A stretch of 64,000 nt of DNA from Maylandia zebra (taxonomy: Eukaryota > Chordata > Actinopteri > Cichliformes > Cichlidae), in the NCBI RefSeq assembly GCF_041146795.1, contig NC_135185.1, positions 22,712,529 through 22,776,528 of the forward strand, in the 5' to 3' direction. Below are positions 37,806-54,800 of the stretch, piece after piece. Numbering within the stretch: the first letter of the stretch is position 1; every line of letters begins with the position of its first letter. The position numbers and the translations under genes were made by a program. The notes under the pieces are model-generated. The model saw only the letters and a list, made by a program, of their open reading frames with translations. It made no database searches and was not told the origin of the DNA.

Positions 37806-39940
37806 TTTATTTATTTATTTATTTATTTAGGACAGTGCATGTTAATGAACATAAATGTAAAAAAAAAAATTACATGAATGTAAACATACCAGATTATAGC
37901 CAAGGGCTAATTTCCATCTGTTGTCCTTAAGCATAAAAATAGACATAATAATTCATAAAAATTCATCATTCATTCATAATAAAAACTCCATCACCACACT
38001 TACACATACACACCATTCTGTTCCCAAATAAAACATTAAAACTATACAACTTATACATGATCACACACTTGATTTGTCCATAACCAGTTTTTAACCTTTG
38101 CCTTAAACAAATTGAATGTCGAGCATTCTCTAATGGGTTGAGGAAGACTGTTCCACAGATGGCCACCCTGGACAGAAAGGACGTTCTGCCCAAATGCTGT
38201 CCGTCTGTGGGGTATAAACAAGTCTCCTCGGATTGTAGCTCAAGTGGTCCTGTCTGAGCTTTCTTTATGCCTAATGAACTGCTTTAGTGGTGGTGGAGCA
38301 AGGGAGTGTAAGACTTTATATATTAAACTCACTCTTTTAAGTTTCACTAAGTTATTGAAGTTCAGTAATTTATGTTTTTTTAACACATGACAGTGGTGGT
38401 GGGAAGTCGGTTTTTTGTCAAGTAGTTTTAAACTTCTTTTATAAATGTTTTCAATAGTTTTAAGTGTTGTTGGACAAGCAAGTGACCAGGACGTCAAACA
38501 ATAGTCCATATGAGAGATGATCATTGAGTAAAAATAAGTTTTTGCAACATTCATATTTAAATTATTACGTATATGATTAAAATTTCGATTATTAAATTTA
38601 AGTACCTGGGACACTTTATTTATGTGACTCTTGAAGGATAATGTTGGGTCTAGAATGACCCCAAGATATTTAAATTCTGGAGCTAATTCAAGCTCTACTC
38701 CATCCAGGAATATGTTTGACTGCTTCAAGTTTAAGGGGCGTTTTGAAAAATACATACCGACAGTTTTTGAGGTGTTCAACATTAGGCATGAGTCCTCCAG
38801 CCAGCTATGTATTAATGCTAAAGCAGCTGTAAGATCTTTTTCCACCTGCTGGACACTATTTGCTTGCGTATATATAACTGCATCATCTGCATACATTTGA
38901 GTAAATATATTTGGACAGACTTCAGGTAAGTTATTGATAAAAAGAGAGAACAATAAGGGCCCAAGAACAGATCCTTGAGGAACCCCTGTATCACAGTCTA
39001 AATATGGAGATTTAACCCCATCCAACACCACACACTGTTTCCTGTGTGAGAGATATGAGGCAAACCACTGAAGAGCCTGACTGGAGATATTAAACCGAGT
39101 CAATCTGGATAACAATATCTGATGGTTTACAGAGTCGAAAGCCTTCCTCAGATCTAAAAATACAGCTCCAACACAGGGACTCTTGTCCAGCAAGCTCTTC
39201 AAGTTCTCCACTAACATACACAGGGCAGTATCTGTGGAGTGGTGTGCCCGAAAGCCAAACTGCAATGGATGTAATGAGGGTTGGGTGTTTTCTAGGTGAG
39301 CAGTGAGGAGTTTAACCACCCACTTCTCAGCTATTTTAGATACGACCGGGAGTATGCTTATGGGGCGATAATTAGCCATGTCAGTCTTCACACCTGCTTT
39401 GAAAATTGGTGTAACTGCAGCAATTTTCCAATCTGTTGGGACAATGGAGTGTTTGAAAGACATATTCAAAACATGAGTTGTTGGACGTACAAGAAAATCC
39501 ATATGTTCCTTTAGGAAGTTTGTGTTAATACCATATACATCAAGTGCTTTTGATTGTTTTAAACCTGTAATTAGTTTAGCAACTTCAGTGTCTGAAATAT
39601 GAGTGATGGTGAACAAATTTTGACCAACATCATTCACATTATCAGAGCATATGACTGAGTCAAAGCTCTGACTGATCTCCTTAACAGATGAAATAAAGAA
39701 AGTGTTTAAGTTACTGGCAATAGATAGAGGCTCTCTAACAATAGAATTATTTACATAAAGTTCAATTGTGTTTTTACTTTTGTTTGAATGACGGCCAAGT
39801 AATTTATTTAAGTGTTGCCAGATAATTTTACCATTACCTTTGGCTCTTTCAATTATATTTATAGCATTTTTTGCTTTGGCCTGTCTCAAACTTCTTGTTT
39901 GAGACAGTTCCTTCTCCAAACTTTTCTCTTCCCATGATTA
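37806..39940 (-). mobile_element. 5'-truncated non-LTR retrotransposon (LINE, probably L2/CR1-like)
   Basis: Minus-strand element. Its 3' end, at the low coordinates, is a run of AAAT units (TTTA repeats at 37806-37829 on plus), as in LINE families ending in short tandem repeats. It encodes a reverse transcriptase but no endonuclease, because the 5' end is cut off near 39,940, the usual outcome of incomplete target-primed reverse transcription. No target duplication was identified. L2/CR1 affinity is inferred from the RT motifs and the 3' tail. Confidence 0.8.
38051..39937 (-). pseudogene. LINE reverse transcriptase frame with one in-frame TGA
   Basis: RT signatures occur in order: YRPISILPVVSKIAEKW, AVFLDLRKAFDSVNH (motif A with catalytic Asp), GVPQGSVLGPLLF (motif B) and MYADDAVIY (motif C, the YADD catalytic pair). 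The frame is open from 39937 down to a TGA at 38238-38240, after SSDRTT. Past that TGA the same frame stays open to a TAA at 38051-38053 and reads as the usual LINE C-terminus (for example RRTAFGQNVLSVQGGHLWNS). The TGA is therefore a single nonsense change, most simply a C-to-T transition of CGA. The N-terminal endonuclease is missing, so it cannot move on its own. Confidence 0.8.
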
Positions 39941-40030
39941 TACAGTAGAGGCTAAAACTAGTCCAAGTACTGGTGAACCTAACTTGTAAAAATGACGCTG
40001 GGACCATTATCCTTCAAATATAATATGGTC

Positions 40031-43747
<3,717 letters not shown>

Positions 43748-43872
43748 CGCCGCTGTAGGGCATTCAGTCATTTATCATTCTGATACTAATAATATCATAT
43801 CATATATATAGATGCAGAAATGCCTCAATCCTGTAATCAGAGCACTAATTGGATTACTATGACATGCACATG

Positions 43873-44451
43873 CACTATATTGCCAAAAGTATTCACTCAT
43901 ACATCCAAATAATTGAATTCAGGTGTTCCAATAACTTCCATGGCCACAGGTGTTTAAAATTAAGTCCTCAACTTTCTGCAGAGTCAATCTCTACAGACCT
44001 GCAAACTTCATATGTTCACCTGATTAGTTCAAGAAGCATGCATAGAGAATGTTTTTCTAGTGATGACCCCTTCCTGTTCCCACATGTCTGTGCACCAGTG
44101 CACTAACCAGGTAACATAAAGACACGGATGAGCGAGTTTGGTGTGGAAGAACTAGACTGGCCTGCACAGAGTCCTGACTTCAACCAGACAGAACACATTT
44201 GAGATAAATTAGAGCAGAGACTGCGAGCCAGGCCTTCTCATCCAACATCAGTGTCTGACCTCACAAATATGCTTCTGCAAGAATTATCACAAATTCCCAT
44301 AAACACTCCTAAACCTTGTGGAAAGCCTACCCAGAAGAGTTGAAGCTACTTTAGCTACAAAGTGGGCCGACATCATATTAAATCCTTGGATAAGGATGGG
44401 CTGTCATATGTGCATGAAGGCAGATGAGTGAATGCTTTTGGCTATTTAGTG
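43873..44451. mobile_element. Decayed Tc1/mariner element with terminal inverted repeats
   Basis: The left end CACTATATTGCCAAAAGTAT and right end (reverse complement CACTAAATAGCCAAAAGCAT) match with three differences, and both continue TCACTCAT. Internally, WPAQSPDFNQTEHI at about 44158-44200 is the Tc1 transposase D-E region, broken by stops. It is about 580 bp, so internally deleted. It begins about 125 bp upstream of the ANKRD34-like start. Confidence 0.75.
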
Positions 44452-45270
44452 TCTGTGTCAGCAGTCGTCCTCTCATGCACCTGTCGCTCATTCAGATGTG
44501 CAGAAATTCTACATCAGAGGTGTGCAAGCAACAGAGATACTTATAAAAAGTAAATTTAAAGAAGACTGGGGAAAGATTTTCGATTTTCTTCCTTATGTCA
44601 TTTTAAAATTTTCTTCTAATATCAGTGAAATTTTTAATGGATGAGCAGAGTATCTACAAAGTACCTACATTCAACATCATTCTTACCTTAATTTTTCTGT
44701 TCAGTCTGTCTTCTTCAACAAAACACAAAGACAGCAGTCATCTTCAAGTTATCTAGATACGATGCAAAAAAAAAACCCTACTACCCTGCTCCGAATTTTA
44801 TCCTGATTCTTTACTAGCTTGGTTTTCTGCATGAAGCGTCCTCGTGTCGCTGGCCTGCAGCAATCAGCCGAACATGAAGTGATAGGATACTAACTTTCAT
44901 GTACTCCCTCGGTCTCTGTCTCCCTCCGTCCTGATCTGTCCTCTCCTTACCTTCTGGGTCAAAGGGAGGTTCAGCCCACGGCTACTGTTCAAAGTCATAA
45001 ATGGTTTTAAGCCCAAAATGTCACCTGTTGCAAACACTACACTTCAAAAGAGCCAGAGGGCCTTTGATATGAGTCAGCTTTGAACAGTTCTCATCTGCTT
45101 TGAGACCATCTGTGTTCAAACACTGGCAGGGAGACATAGATGAGAAACCGAACTAAGGCTAAGCAGGCTCACACATTAAACTCATGGCAGCTCATTTGTA
45201 TCTGAACATTTTTGACGCACTTCTGTTGTTTGTATTTTAATCTTTTGTTCTTTCAGAGCACTAAGCGGCT
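44452..45270. other. Spacer upstream of the ANKRD34-like gene
   Basis: No coding exon recognised. On minus, CCCAGAAG is followed by GTAAGG at 44950, a plausible donor that could end a non-coding first exon of the ANKRD34-like gene. This is only a suggestion. The promoter of that gene should lie in this spacer or further right. Confidence 0.3.
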
Positions 45271-45271
45271 G

Positions 45272-46205
45272 TTAATATACAGTTATGGTAAAAAGAAGTA
45301 CACCTATACAGTTCTTATCAGGATAAATTGGGTAAATATGACCTCAAAAGAACAACACATTAGAATATAATGTGACATTATTCAGACCTACTACAATGAC
45401 CATTAAGTAGGTCATTGACCTACTTGAACAATTAAGTGAATCATCCTGGTGGAGGACCGTTTTTCAAACCTAAGCCGTGCTGCCATGTTCTTTTTTACAG
45501 AAAAGAGGCTTTCGCTTCTTCTAAACAAATCATACCTTTTCAGTCTTTTTTCTAACTGTGCTGTCGTGAACTTCAATATTTAAGATGCTAACTGAGGCCT
45601 GTAGAGTCTGAGATGTAGTTCTTTGTATTTTTGCAGTTTCTTTGAGTATTACACAATCTGTCCTCAAGGTCAATTCGGTCAGGTCGGGACATTCCCTCTC
45701 AGGGTGATACAGTTATCTTGAATATTTTGTGAATAATCTTTCAAATTGAAAACTTTGTAACCTTTCCCAGACTGACAGGCAGCAACAACTGCTTCTTCAA
45801 AGCAATGACTTCTGCTTTTTTTTATAGAGACGCTCACAACCTACCCTCTTAATTCCTGTAGAAGCAGTAAAGTTGTACTATATTTTTATATTTTACATGT
45901 AAAATAAAATGTAATTTGTTGTTCATACGAGATTGTATTTAGCTAATTTTAAGATATGTTGATATATAAAACCTCAAATATGAAGGAGAGTGTATGAAAA
46001 TGCAGATGAGTGTAGTACTGCTTCCAATACTGAACTTTTGATTGAAATACAAATGAATTCAGTTAATCAAACTGTGTCAAATAAAACTGGTGAGAGCTAA
46101 GACTATAAATCAGAAAGAATCTGGATATAATAGAGGTGCTCACACTTACTGATGATTGGATAATCGAGTGCATTTGATTAGCAGCACCTGGCTGGTGTTT
46201 ACATT
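45272..46205 (-). mobile_element. Decayed Tc1/mariner-like element
   Basis: Blocks such as ACAGAAAAGAGGCTTTCGCT, GATGCTAACTGAGGCCTGTA followed by GAGTCTGAGATGTAGTTCTT, GACAGGCAGCAACAACTGCT and TTTGATTAGCAGCACCTGGC follow the order of a transposase element common in fish genomes, in minus orientation. There are many substitutions and no open transposase frame. Edges are approximate. Confidence 0.55.
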
Positions 46206-48650
46206 TAGTTTTTGTATACTGCTCCTGCAAAGTGGCTGAATTTTTGTTAAATATATAATTACTTGTTGTGTTATGTAGTTGATCCGACCTGCCGAAGGTA
46301 AAATTGTATTTTTATGTCCCGACACATAAAATGTTATGAATGAAAGTGTGTGTACTTTCATTTTTGTGTACATACTTTTGATTTGAATGAGAGAAAGAAG
46401 GAGGAAGAGACAGTAGATAAACATTTCAGAAAATTGCACACCGGTTGTGTACTTGGGCCAAACCACAATTAGGTCAAGCAAACAGATTTAGCCCGGAGCA
46501 AAAGCAGCATGTATAACATGTTTATAAGGCAGTGTGAAACAAGCAGCACTGTGTCTTATGGTATTTACATTATTTTTAGTATTGAGGGCTAAAAGCTTTA
46601 CTACACAGTAGAGCCTCAAAAAGCAGCAATCATCTCCCTTTTTGAAAAGGTTATCTCAGCATGCAAAATCCTTAAAGATCTTGTCTTCTATCTACAGAGA
46701 TGTAATAGAGCAACAGGCTGGTTTTGAACTGTATGCAAACGTATTATCTGTCAAAGTTTTTTGGGGTGCTATCTATAGTAAATGTCAGCTGGCTCACTTT
46801 CCCAAAGGTGCATATGTTAAATGAAAACTTCATCTGTGTGTGTGACAAGCTGTGTGCAAAACAATGTGAAATATCAGCTTGAGCATTTAATATCCATTTA
46901 GATACATATATATGGATTGCAGTCCAAAATGCAGTGTTATTGAGTCATTGCATCGCCTGACACACCCCATTCCTCCTGCTGGGAATGACTTCAACACTCA
47001 CTCATGCTGCAGCATTCTGAAGAGGCACATTTTGAATGAGTACCTAGTAACATCATTTTGTCATGGTTACACCAATGTGAAATGACAACCACCTCCTAAA
47101 TAAGCCCTTCAAGGGAAATTCCAGTGATACATGTCCACCACATCTAACTAAAATAGGCAAAATTAAATCATTAAGATTGTAATTATTAACACCTAAAAAT
47201 ACAACATTATCTTGTTAAAATTTGCTGGGAAGCATTTGGTTTCTGGAATTGTTTCACTGGGTCTCTCACAGCTGGAAAAAGACAAACACAGAAGACTAAA
47301 TTATCTCTATATGTGTGACTCAGCAGCGACAAAATCCACCAAGAAAAGCTGAGAATGTAGATTCCCTCAGAGCCACTCTGCATTATATTTCAGCACGTGT
47401 TGAACTGTCACATGGTGCCACATTTATATCTTGATGTTACTAGTCAAAAAATTTAAATGCATCACTTAGAGTTGTAATTGTGAGCATTGTAGCGGTGATT
47501 CAGCCCAAAAAAATTGCACAAATTCTGTTTTGCAACAGGCGGCTAGAGACAAGTGTCTAAAGATATAATGTAAAATTGGTTCTTTGCTAAGATGTCTGTT
47601 ACGTGTCGTCACAACAGCAGTCCGTCCCTTGAGTTAGGTGCCTTTTTTTATACTTGAATGATTCGAAGGTCAGTGTTAAGCAGCTTAACAAACAAGAACA
47701 AACATAAACATTCATCAGAAAATGATCAGGTGCAAGGAATGGACTGAAAATCAGTGAAAAAGCAGCCAATGTCTGATGAAAACATTTAAAAGACCTACAG
47801 AGAGCCTGATGAAATATTGCTCAAGCCAATTTTTTTTTTTAAATTACAAGAAAGTCTGGCTCCTTGGACGCAGACTATTAAGAAATGAGAGATGTCTCAA
47901 CACTTGTACTGCTGTCGCCACTAACCTGAGTATACATCACAGATCTCTTAGTCTGTCTGATTCCACAGGTGGATGTAGATTTAAGATTAACTTTTACATG
48001 CACAACACAGGCAAAGCACACGTTTTGTTAATGGTCGCCATAAACACATGATATTTTTAATGTTGTCATATATTAGGAATATCATGTAATGGCTTGTGAC
48101 CATTTTGCATCCCATTTTTGTTTAATCTAAGCTGAGAGTTGTGGTTAGATTTGTTTTAATATACTGGAACTTTAATGTGTAGTCCGCTTTTACAACAGAG
48201 TAGTTGTCAGTTAGTCAAATTGTACTCAAATTGTAATGTAGTTTAAAAGAAAAGGTGGTTAGAGAAAACCTACTTCCTCTCTATAGCTGTGCACAAACGT
48301 GCTAACCAGACATCCTAACTTCCTCATTTCTAAACACATTGTTTATTCTATATGGATAGCAATCATTGCTTAAAATATTAGGTTTGTCTTGCTCACACCC
48401 TTTTATTCTTGACATGTAAAAAAGTACCCAAAAAATCAGCGTAAATTAATAATACTTGTATCAGTATTTCGCTCAGATAAATCTCCATCCAGCCGTTTAT
48501 AAATCGCTGAAACAAAATCACCTGTGTCCTCGCACTCACTGTGCAAAGTACCCTCATCATGCCAAAGAAAGAGAATTAGCATAGTGAGAGGGGAAGTAGA
48601 AAAAAACAGTAGAGGTGGTTACGTAAAGCCCTACGTAATGGTTTATTTAT
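46206..48650. other. Spacer upstream of ell, nothing recognised
   Basis: AT-rich non-coding sequence. The frames (up to 111 codons) have no family features. I see no RNA gene or transposon with clear ends. Confidence 0.5.
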
Positions 48651-48654
48651 GTCG

Positions 48655-48850
48655 GTGGGCCAATGAAATGTGCTCTGACTTCAGCCGTCATGACGTAATG
48701 CGATCTACTCCAGAATAGCGCGCGGCGGAGGAGCAGCCACACGGTGCAGTTCAGCTCTTTCTCTCTCCGGACCGTCTGGCCAATGTTTGTTTATTTATGT
48801 CGGATTCGTGCGGTCCGGAATAAGGCTGGCAGGGCGGGATTTGCGGCGGC
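48655..48850 (+). promoter_or_regulatory. ell: ell promoter region and 5' UTR
   Basis: GC content rises sharply here and CpG becomes frequent, unlike the AT-rich spacer to the left. CCAAT at 48660-48664 and 48779-48783 (GGCCAATG) and the CRE/ATF-like TGACGTAA at 48691-48698 lie within 200 bp of the start codon. There is no TATA box at a fitting distance. This is typical of a housekeeping CpG promoter; the exact start site is inferred. Confidence 0.55.
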
Positions 48851-51800
48851 ATGTCGGCGTTAAAGGAGAACCAGTGTTACGGGCTGTCCAGCGGCAAACT
48901 GAGCCGCGGCGGTAACATCTCCGTTTTTCACGTAAAACTCACTGACAGCGCGGCAACAGCCATTAATACCTTCCAAAACGGCAAGGTGGGTCATTTTCTA
49001 AAGTATTTTCTCTTCAAATAATTACAGTTAAGTACACTGACATTTAAATTTAACGTACCACTTTGTCAAAGGAACAATTTTTGGGTTTTTTAACAAAGGA
49101 AAAGACGAAGTGATACTAAACGCGGGTTTGTTTTTTGTGTGTGCTTTAAATTTCGGCCGAAGTTCACCACTACCTTCCCCGGTTGTTGACTCCTACAAGC
49201 TCCCCCCTTTTCAAGCTATGAAATGGAAATACATGTTGCATAATACAACGCAGAAGCGTTTCCCTGTGTGCTGATGTTTGTAACGAGCTGCTGGCCCACT
49301 GCTCACAAGCTGCTGGCAAAGTACTAGGAATGCTAATCAGTGCCGGGGTCGAGGAGAGGAGAAAGGAAAAAGGAGGACAGGCTGTGTGTGTAGGGGGGAG
49401 GAAGGGAGGTTAGTTGTGGGAGGATATTCTGAATTGGATTTAAAGACATGGAGTACTTGTGTGATTTATTTTTCTTTTTTTAATTTGCTGAATATCATAA
49501 AGATCAGAAGACAGATGGACGAACTCAGGCAAACATTTGACCCAGTTAATCATAAATGAATCAGACGCTGCAGGAAGTGTAAAGCAGAGAACAGTCATGT
49601 ACACTTCCTCAATGCACTAATTCCTCCTAATACAGATAGGAAACTCCTCAGTGAAGAAATGACAGCTACAAGCTTTTCTGATGAAAGGTGGAAACCACGC
49701 TGCTCATGTCATGTCCTCGCTTTCAGCGTAATACAGCTGTGATGAGATCGAGGGGGGAAAGCACCTGATGAGGAGCAGGCTGTAATATGCATATATCAGT
49801 GTTTCTGAGCATGCATTTAGGTTCTTTATTTAGCTTTAAGCATGTCTATTCAAATCCTACTTGGCTGGATCACAGATACCAAAAAAGAAAAACCCAAAAA
49901 ACACCTCCACACCTTACTCTGTACTAGCAGCCACCTCACTTTCTCTGCACTCATCAACAGGTGGACTTATGCAAAGGTCAGAATCGAGTCATCACATACT
50001 TTCCATCCCTGCTGCAAACGTGTCACTTTGGCTAGTTCGCTCCCTGTGAGAGATGATACTGTGTTTCATCATATTTTTATCTGTGGAGCTGCTTATTGAC
50101 CTTAGCCAGTGCAAGGGGATGGAGGAGCAGCAGGACCTGGAGCAGACAATGGTGCATGTACCCATCTGTTTAAATGGGAACTGAGCACTCAAATAATACC
50201 TGACATGCTTGTTTAATATCCTGAGTTTATTAATAGGACTGGGTTTGTTCTTGATATGAACGCAATGGGTGTAGGGTTTCTTTTTCTCTTTCGGATTCCT
50301 AAGTAGGAGGGGGAAGTAGCTTCTGGGTGGTGAAAGTGAAGCAAGTACAGAGCTTAACAGTGACTTAACATGCATTCATTTTAATGGCCAGCAGGAGGTG
50401 ACTTTTCTAGTTTCAGGAAGAAGTCCAGTTCTAGAAGTCTATTGGAAAATGACCCTGCTGCTCACTTGATCTGTACCCTTATTATATGGTTGTCTGATAA
50501 CTTTATGGTTTCAATTACTAGTTTCACAGCTTATTCAATACAGCACGATTCAATAAGTGTCCAGAGGGACAGTAAAGTGGCATATCTCCCTTGTTTTTCC
50601 ATCATATCCCTCGCTGTTTATAGACAGCAAGAGAGGGATGGGCCTCACTAACCAATGGATGATGTCACAACAGCATTGTCTTATATCTTATATACAGTTG
50701 GTGTGCACTATGCAGGTTAAGAGCTAATTAGGAAAGCTCACATCTTTCTAAATCGATAACCCTGTTCAAAAATAAATAAATAAATGAATACATAAATAAT
50801 CTTCCAACTGTAGCACTTGAGACCTGTAATCAGACCCTTACTGGGCCGCTGCAAAAGAAGGGATACTACCTTCACTTGCAAGCTGGTGTGGGGTTGTGAG
50901 AAAAAAAGATGTTGGAAAATTCTCTGAAATGCTGTTCACAATTACGAAGAATAACAGTACACAAAACAAAATGAAAATGGGCTACTAGCAGCCAGAAAAC
51001 CACCAGAAGCATTCAGATGAATAGTGCAGACCACAAAACATCCTCTACTGCCCTGCTCTATATGTATATGTGTGGGCTTGTTTTACTATACTTGTGGCAT
51101 CTGCTAACCTTGTGGAAACTATTATAACTGGACTCCACAAGTTTAAGGTTAAGCATTTGTTTGACGTTGTCAACGTTAGCAAATAAAGCACTCATACAAA
51201 GAGGGTTGTGAGAAAACGAGTCAGTATGTTAATGCTTGTGGGGTTTTAAAGATGCACACATCTAATGTTTTCTCTCTTTCTTTCTTTTTTTCCCCCCCCC
51301 ACCACAGGGCTGGTCGGCCCAACCCACCATCTGTTTTAGTGGAAATGAAGGGGTAAGAAGGACGTCTTACTGCTGACACAAAGCGATCCTAACACATTTT
51401 AAAGCTGATAAATCTCAATCTTTCAATCTCAATCTGCTCTTTTTCTTCTTTCCCTATTCATATTACAGAGAATCACCATCCCTTGTTCGGAAAATAGAGA
51501 TGAAGTCAGGAATTTCACCTTTGGTGTAACTAATGTTGCCCGTGATAATCCCCACGGAAGCTTTGACTGCATCAAACAGCTCAGCACCAGGTAAAGGCAG
51601 CAAAAAGCATCAGTTTCGATATAGGAAGGGTTTTCAGATTAAAATAGAGTTGTAAGGCTTTAACTGTATTGTTTTGTCTGAGGTGGTTAAATGATTATAT
51701 GTTTACTTAGTATTATAGATGTAGAAATAACTGACTGCCTCAATGAGTATTAATCTTTTCAAATGTCTCTGCCCCCTGCTGCTGTGTGAAAGTTACCCTG

Positions 51801-54800
51801 CTGCTAACGTTTCTCTGCCTTTAAATGCCAGAGAAAACTCAGGGTTCCTGACTGCATAAGCATAGAAATGCACTGAAGTGGATTTAAATGTCATGTATTG
51901 GCGAGGCAGACAAGTAGTCCAGCATGCATCTAACTGAACACTACCTAAAGCAACTGCGTCCTGAGAAACAATCTTTTATTTGACACGGATAACCTTTGCA
52001 AGGAGTCGTTAAAGCACTGTCAGGTCGCTGTCTGTACACGCTGTCTTCTCTCCTCCTCTCAGTGCCGCCGAGGAGCTGTCATGTCTCGGGGTGATTCAGA
52101 AGAAGATGACAGTCAAAGCCACAGATGAGTCGTACGATAAAGCTCGTCAGAGCATGGCCCAAGCCGAGGAGGAGACGCGCAGCCGAGGGGCCATTGTCAT
52201 CAAACACGGAAGCCGCTACCAGGGTATGAAGTATAGAAAACACTTGCACGTCCACAGAGCGTACTCTGTTATACAACAGATAACTCCAGCTAAGCGAGAA
52301 GATTGGCCTGAAGAAAAATTTGTTCTGTGCTTATAAGCACAGACAGCCATATTGCATTGGTTGCCTTGGCAACATGTGTAGTAACCAGTGACATAGTAAC
52401 GGCCTGTCTTGTTTTCTCCTGCATGTTTTGTCCTTTTGTGTAGCTATCTGTAAACTTTCTATATGTGATACAGTGGTTTTAAAGAATACATGGTCTCTAT
52501 GCACATACAGAAACTGCGTTCTGCACATGTTCCTCAAACATGAATGTGCATGATGAAACCAATGATTTTTTTAACAAACCACCAAACCATTTCCGTATGA
52601 ACTGATATATTATAGCCTGAGTCTCAACTGCTTTCACCGAAAGGGCACATAAATATACGCGTATATATGTAGATGGGTTTTGTTGATTCTGTCATTTCAG
52701 AGGAAGCCTTAAAAAGAGAAAAAAACTTCCTTACAACAGGCTTGTGCAACCATGTGGTTACTTCTTAAATTAGACAGCAGGCTTTGCTCGCTGAGATGCG
52801 TGTGCATGCAGCTTCGTAACCTAAATGTGGGTTTCTGAAAGGTGAAATGAGGTCTTGTCTTTGTGTTTATCCACATCTCTGCTTTTGGAGAAAGTTCAGG
52901 AAGAAAGTCCTTTTCCCCCTCAGTATCTGATTTTGCTTCTCTGTCTGGAAATAGCAATACATGTTAGGAAATGAAGCACAAGGTTATTTTTGATGATTGA
53001 AATCTCAGGAAGTGCTCCCCTGATGTCATTGATGTAAAAAAATGTCCTGTTTCTTTGAAGGCAAGAAGGTAACAGTGCGAGCCCCAGCCCCTGCTCTGGC
53101 CAGACTCACCAAGCCAAAACACTCGTCTCTTCTCAGCAACATTAAGAAGGGAGTCGGTGCGTCCAAGCCGAAGAAAGATGCCTGTGCATCAAACAGGAGA
53201 AGCAGTTGTGATTTGCAAGAGAAGCCCCTCAGGGAGAGAGTAATGCACCTGCTGGCTCTAAGGCCATACAGGAGGCCCGAGTTGATCCTGAGGCTGCAGA
53301 AAGACGGGCTGACAGCAGGAGACAAAAACATGCTGGACTCTGTACTAATGGAGGTATTTCTGTTCCAGTTTTATACAAACATAACATGCAAGCATTAGAC
53401 TGTGTTAAAACTGCCTTTATGCACGTGACTCTTGGTTTCCTTAATATCAAGATTATGTTTTTGCAACCTTTGACAAATCTGTAAAGAATATGAACACACA
53501 TGGATCAGTTTGGGAATCAAACTCTTAAGTCAACGCCTCAAAAACAATTGTCTTAAGTCTTTTCTCCCCTGTTTTTGTGCATGCTTGTGTTCAGGTCGCT
53601 CAGCTTAATAGTAGAGACAGCACATATGTTCTGAAGGACAGTCTGTATAAGGAGCTGCAGAAGGACTGGCCCGGCTACACCTCTGGAGACCAGCAGCTCC
53701 TCAAGCGCATCCTTGTCAGGTAACTTAGATAAGGATGTGCCTGCTGCTGTTTTCATACTTTATGACTACTGCAGAGCTCTCAGGCCCTACGTTTCTTCAT
53801 TATAATTTGTTAAGCTTAAGGAATGGAAATAACTGGCATTTTAGTTCATTTTCATCACTTTGTAAATCACTAAAGTGGCAAAATTTTCAGAGTTCAGTGA
53901 TTATGTCTAAGTGTTTTTGAGGGTTACAGGTTGCTTTTCTGCAGTGATGTAATTTCTCAAATTTGTGTTTCTGTAAATAGTCAGTTTCAAAAAAATCTTT
54001 TTGCATGTTTATGTAAAGCAACCGTTACACTGGCAGCAACAGTTCAGACCTGCATATGTAGGTTTTTTTTTTTCTTTTTTTTTTTAAGCTGCTGTGATAA
54101 TTCGAGAGTATGAAATGACATATTTGGACAGAAGATGCAGCGATTGTGAAATTCTGAACCAAAATGAAAGTTTACCGTAACAGTTTGGCTGATGATAACG
54201 ATCGACATTTAAAAAAATTAATCAGTTCCCTTTTTTTGTGCCAAGCCATTCATGATCATCCTTGATGCCAGCTTCATATCATCTTGGTTGAATTGTGCCG
54301 AGATGGTGTTCGTATTCAGCAAACATCCCTATTCAACTGTTGTAGTTACTCATAATACAGAAGGAAGCACTCAGGTTGCATAAACCAGTCTTAGTTTGAA
54401 ATTCTCTTCAAATGCAGTTGCACAGCGATCGAAGGCTCTGATGAAACTTATTCTCACAGCGAGTGCTCTGGTGCTGCGGATAAATTCAGTTAGCAAGAGG
54501 CCACATCTTAGAGTTTAATTATCTGATCTGTGTCACCGTCAGCCGTTCGGAGGAGACTGCATGAATTAGGCCTGTATGGTTGAAGCAGAAGGTGAACGGA
54601 TGGTATTTGCATATGTGGGTCCCACTACGTAGCATGGAGGAGGAGGTGTGATGGTGTTGGCGACTTATTCAGGATTCAGTGCAAAATTTAAACAACATAT
54701 TTGGCAGCAACACGTCATCCCATCTGGTTTGTTTAGTGGGACATTTATTTATTTAAATAACAGGACAATGAGCCACTGGACACCTCCAGGCTCTGTAAAG

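Noticed and set aside
38631..39514. Plus-strand frames of 72-89 codons opposite the LINE
   Set aside because: They are antisense shadows of the reverse transcriptase frame.
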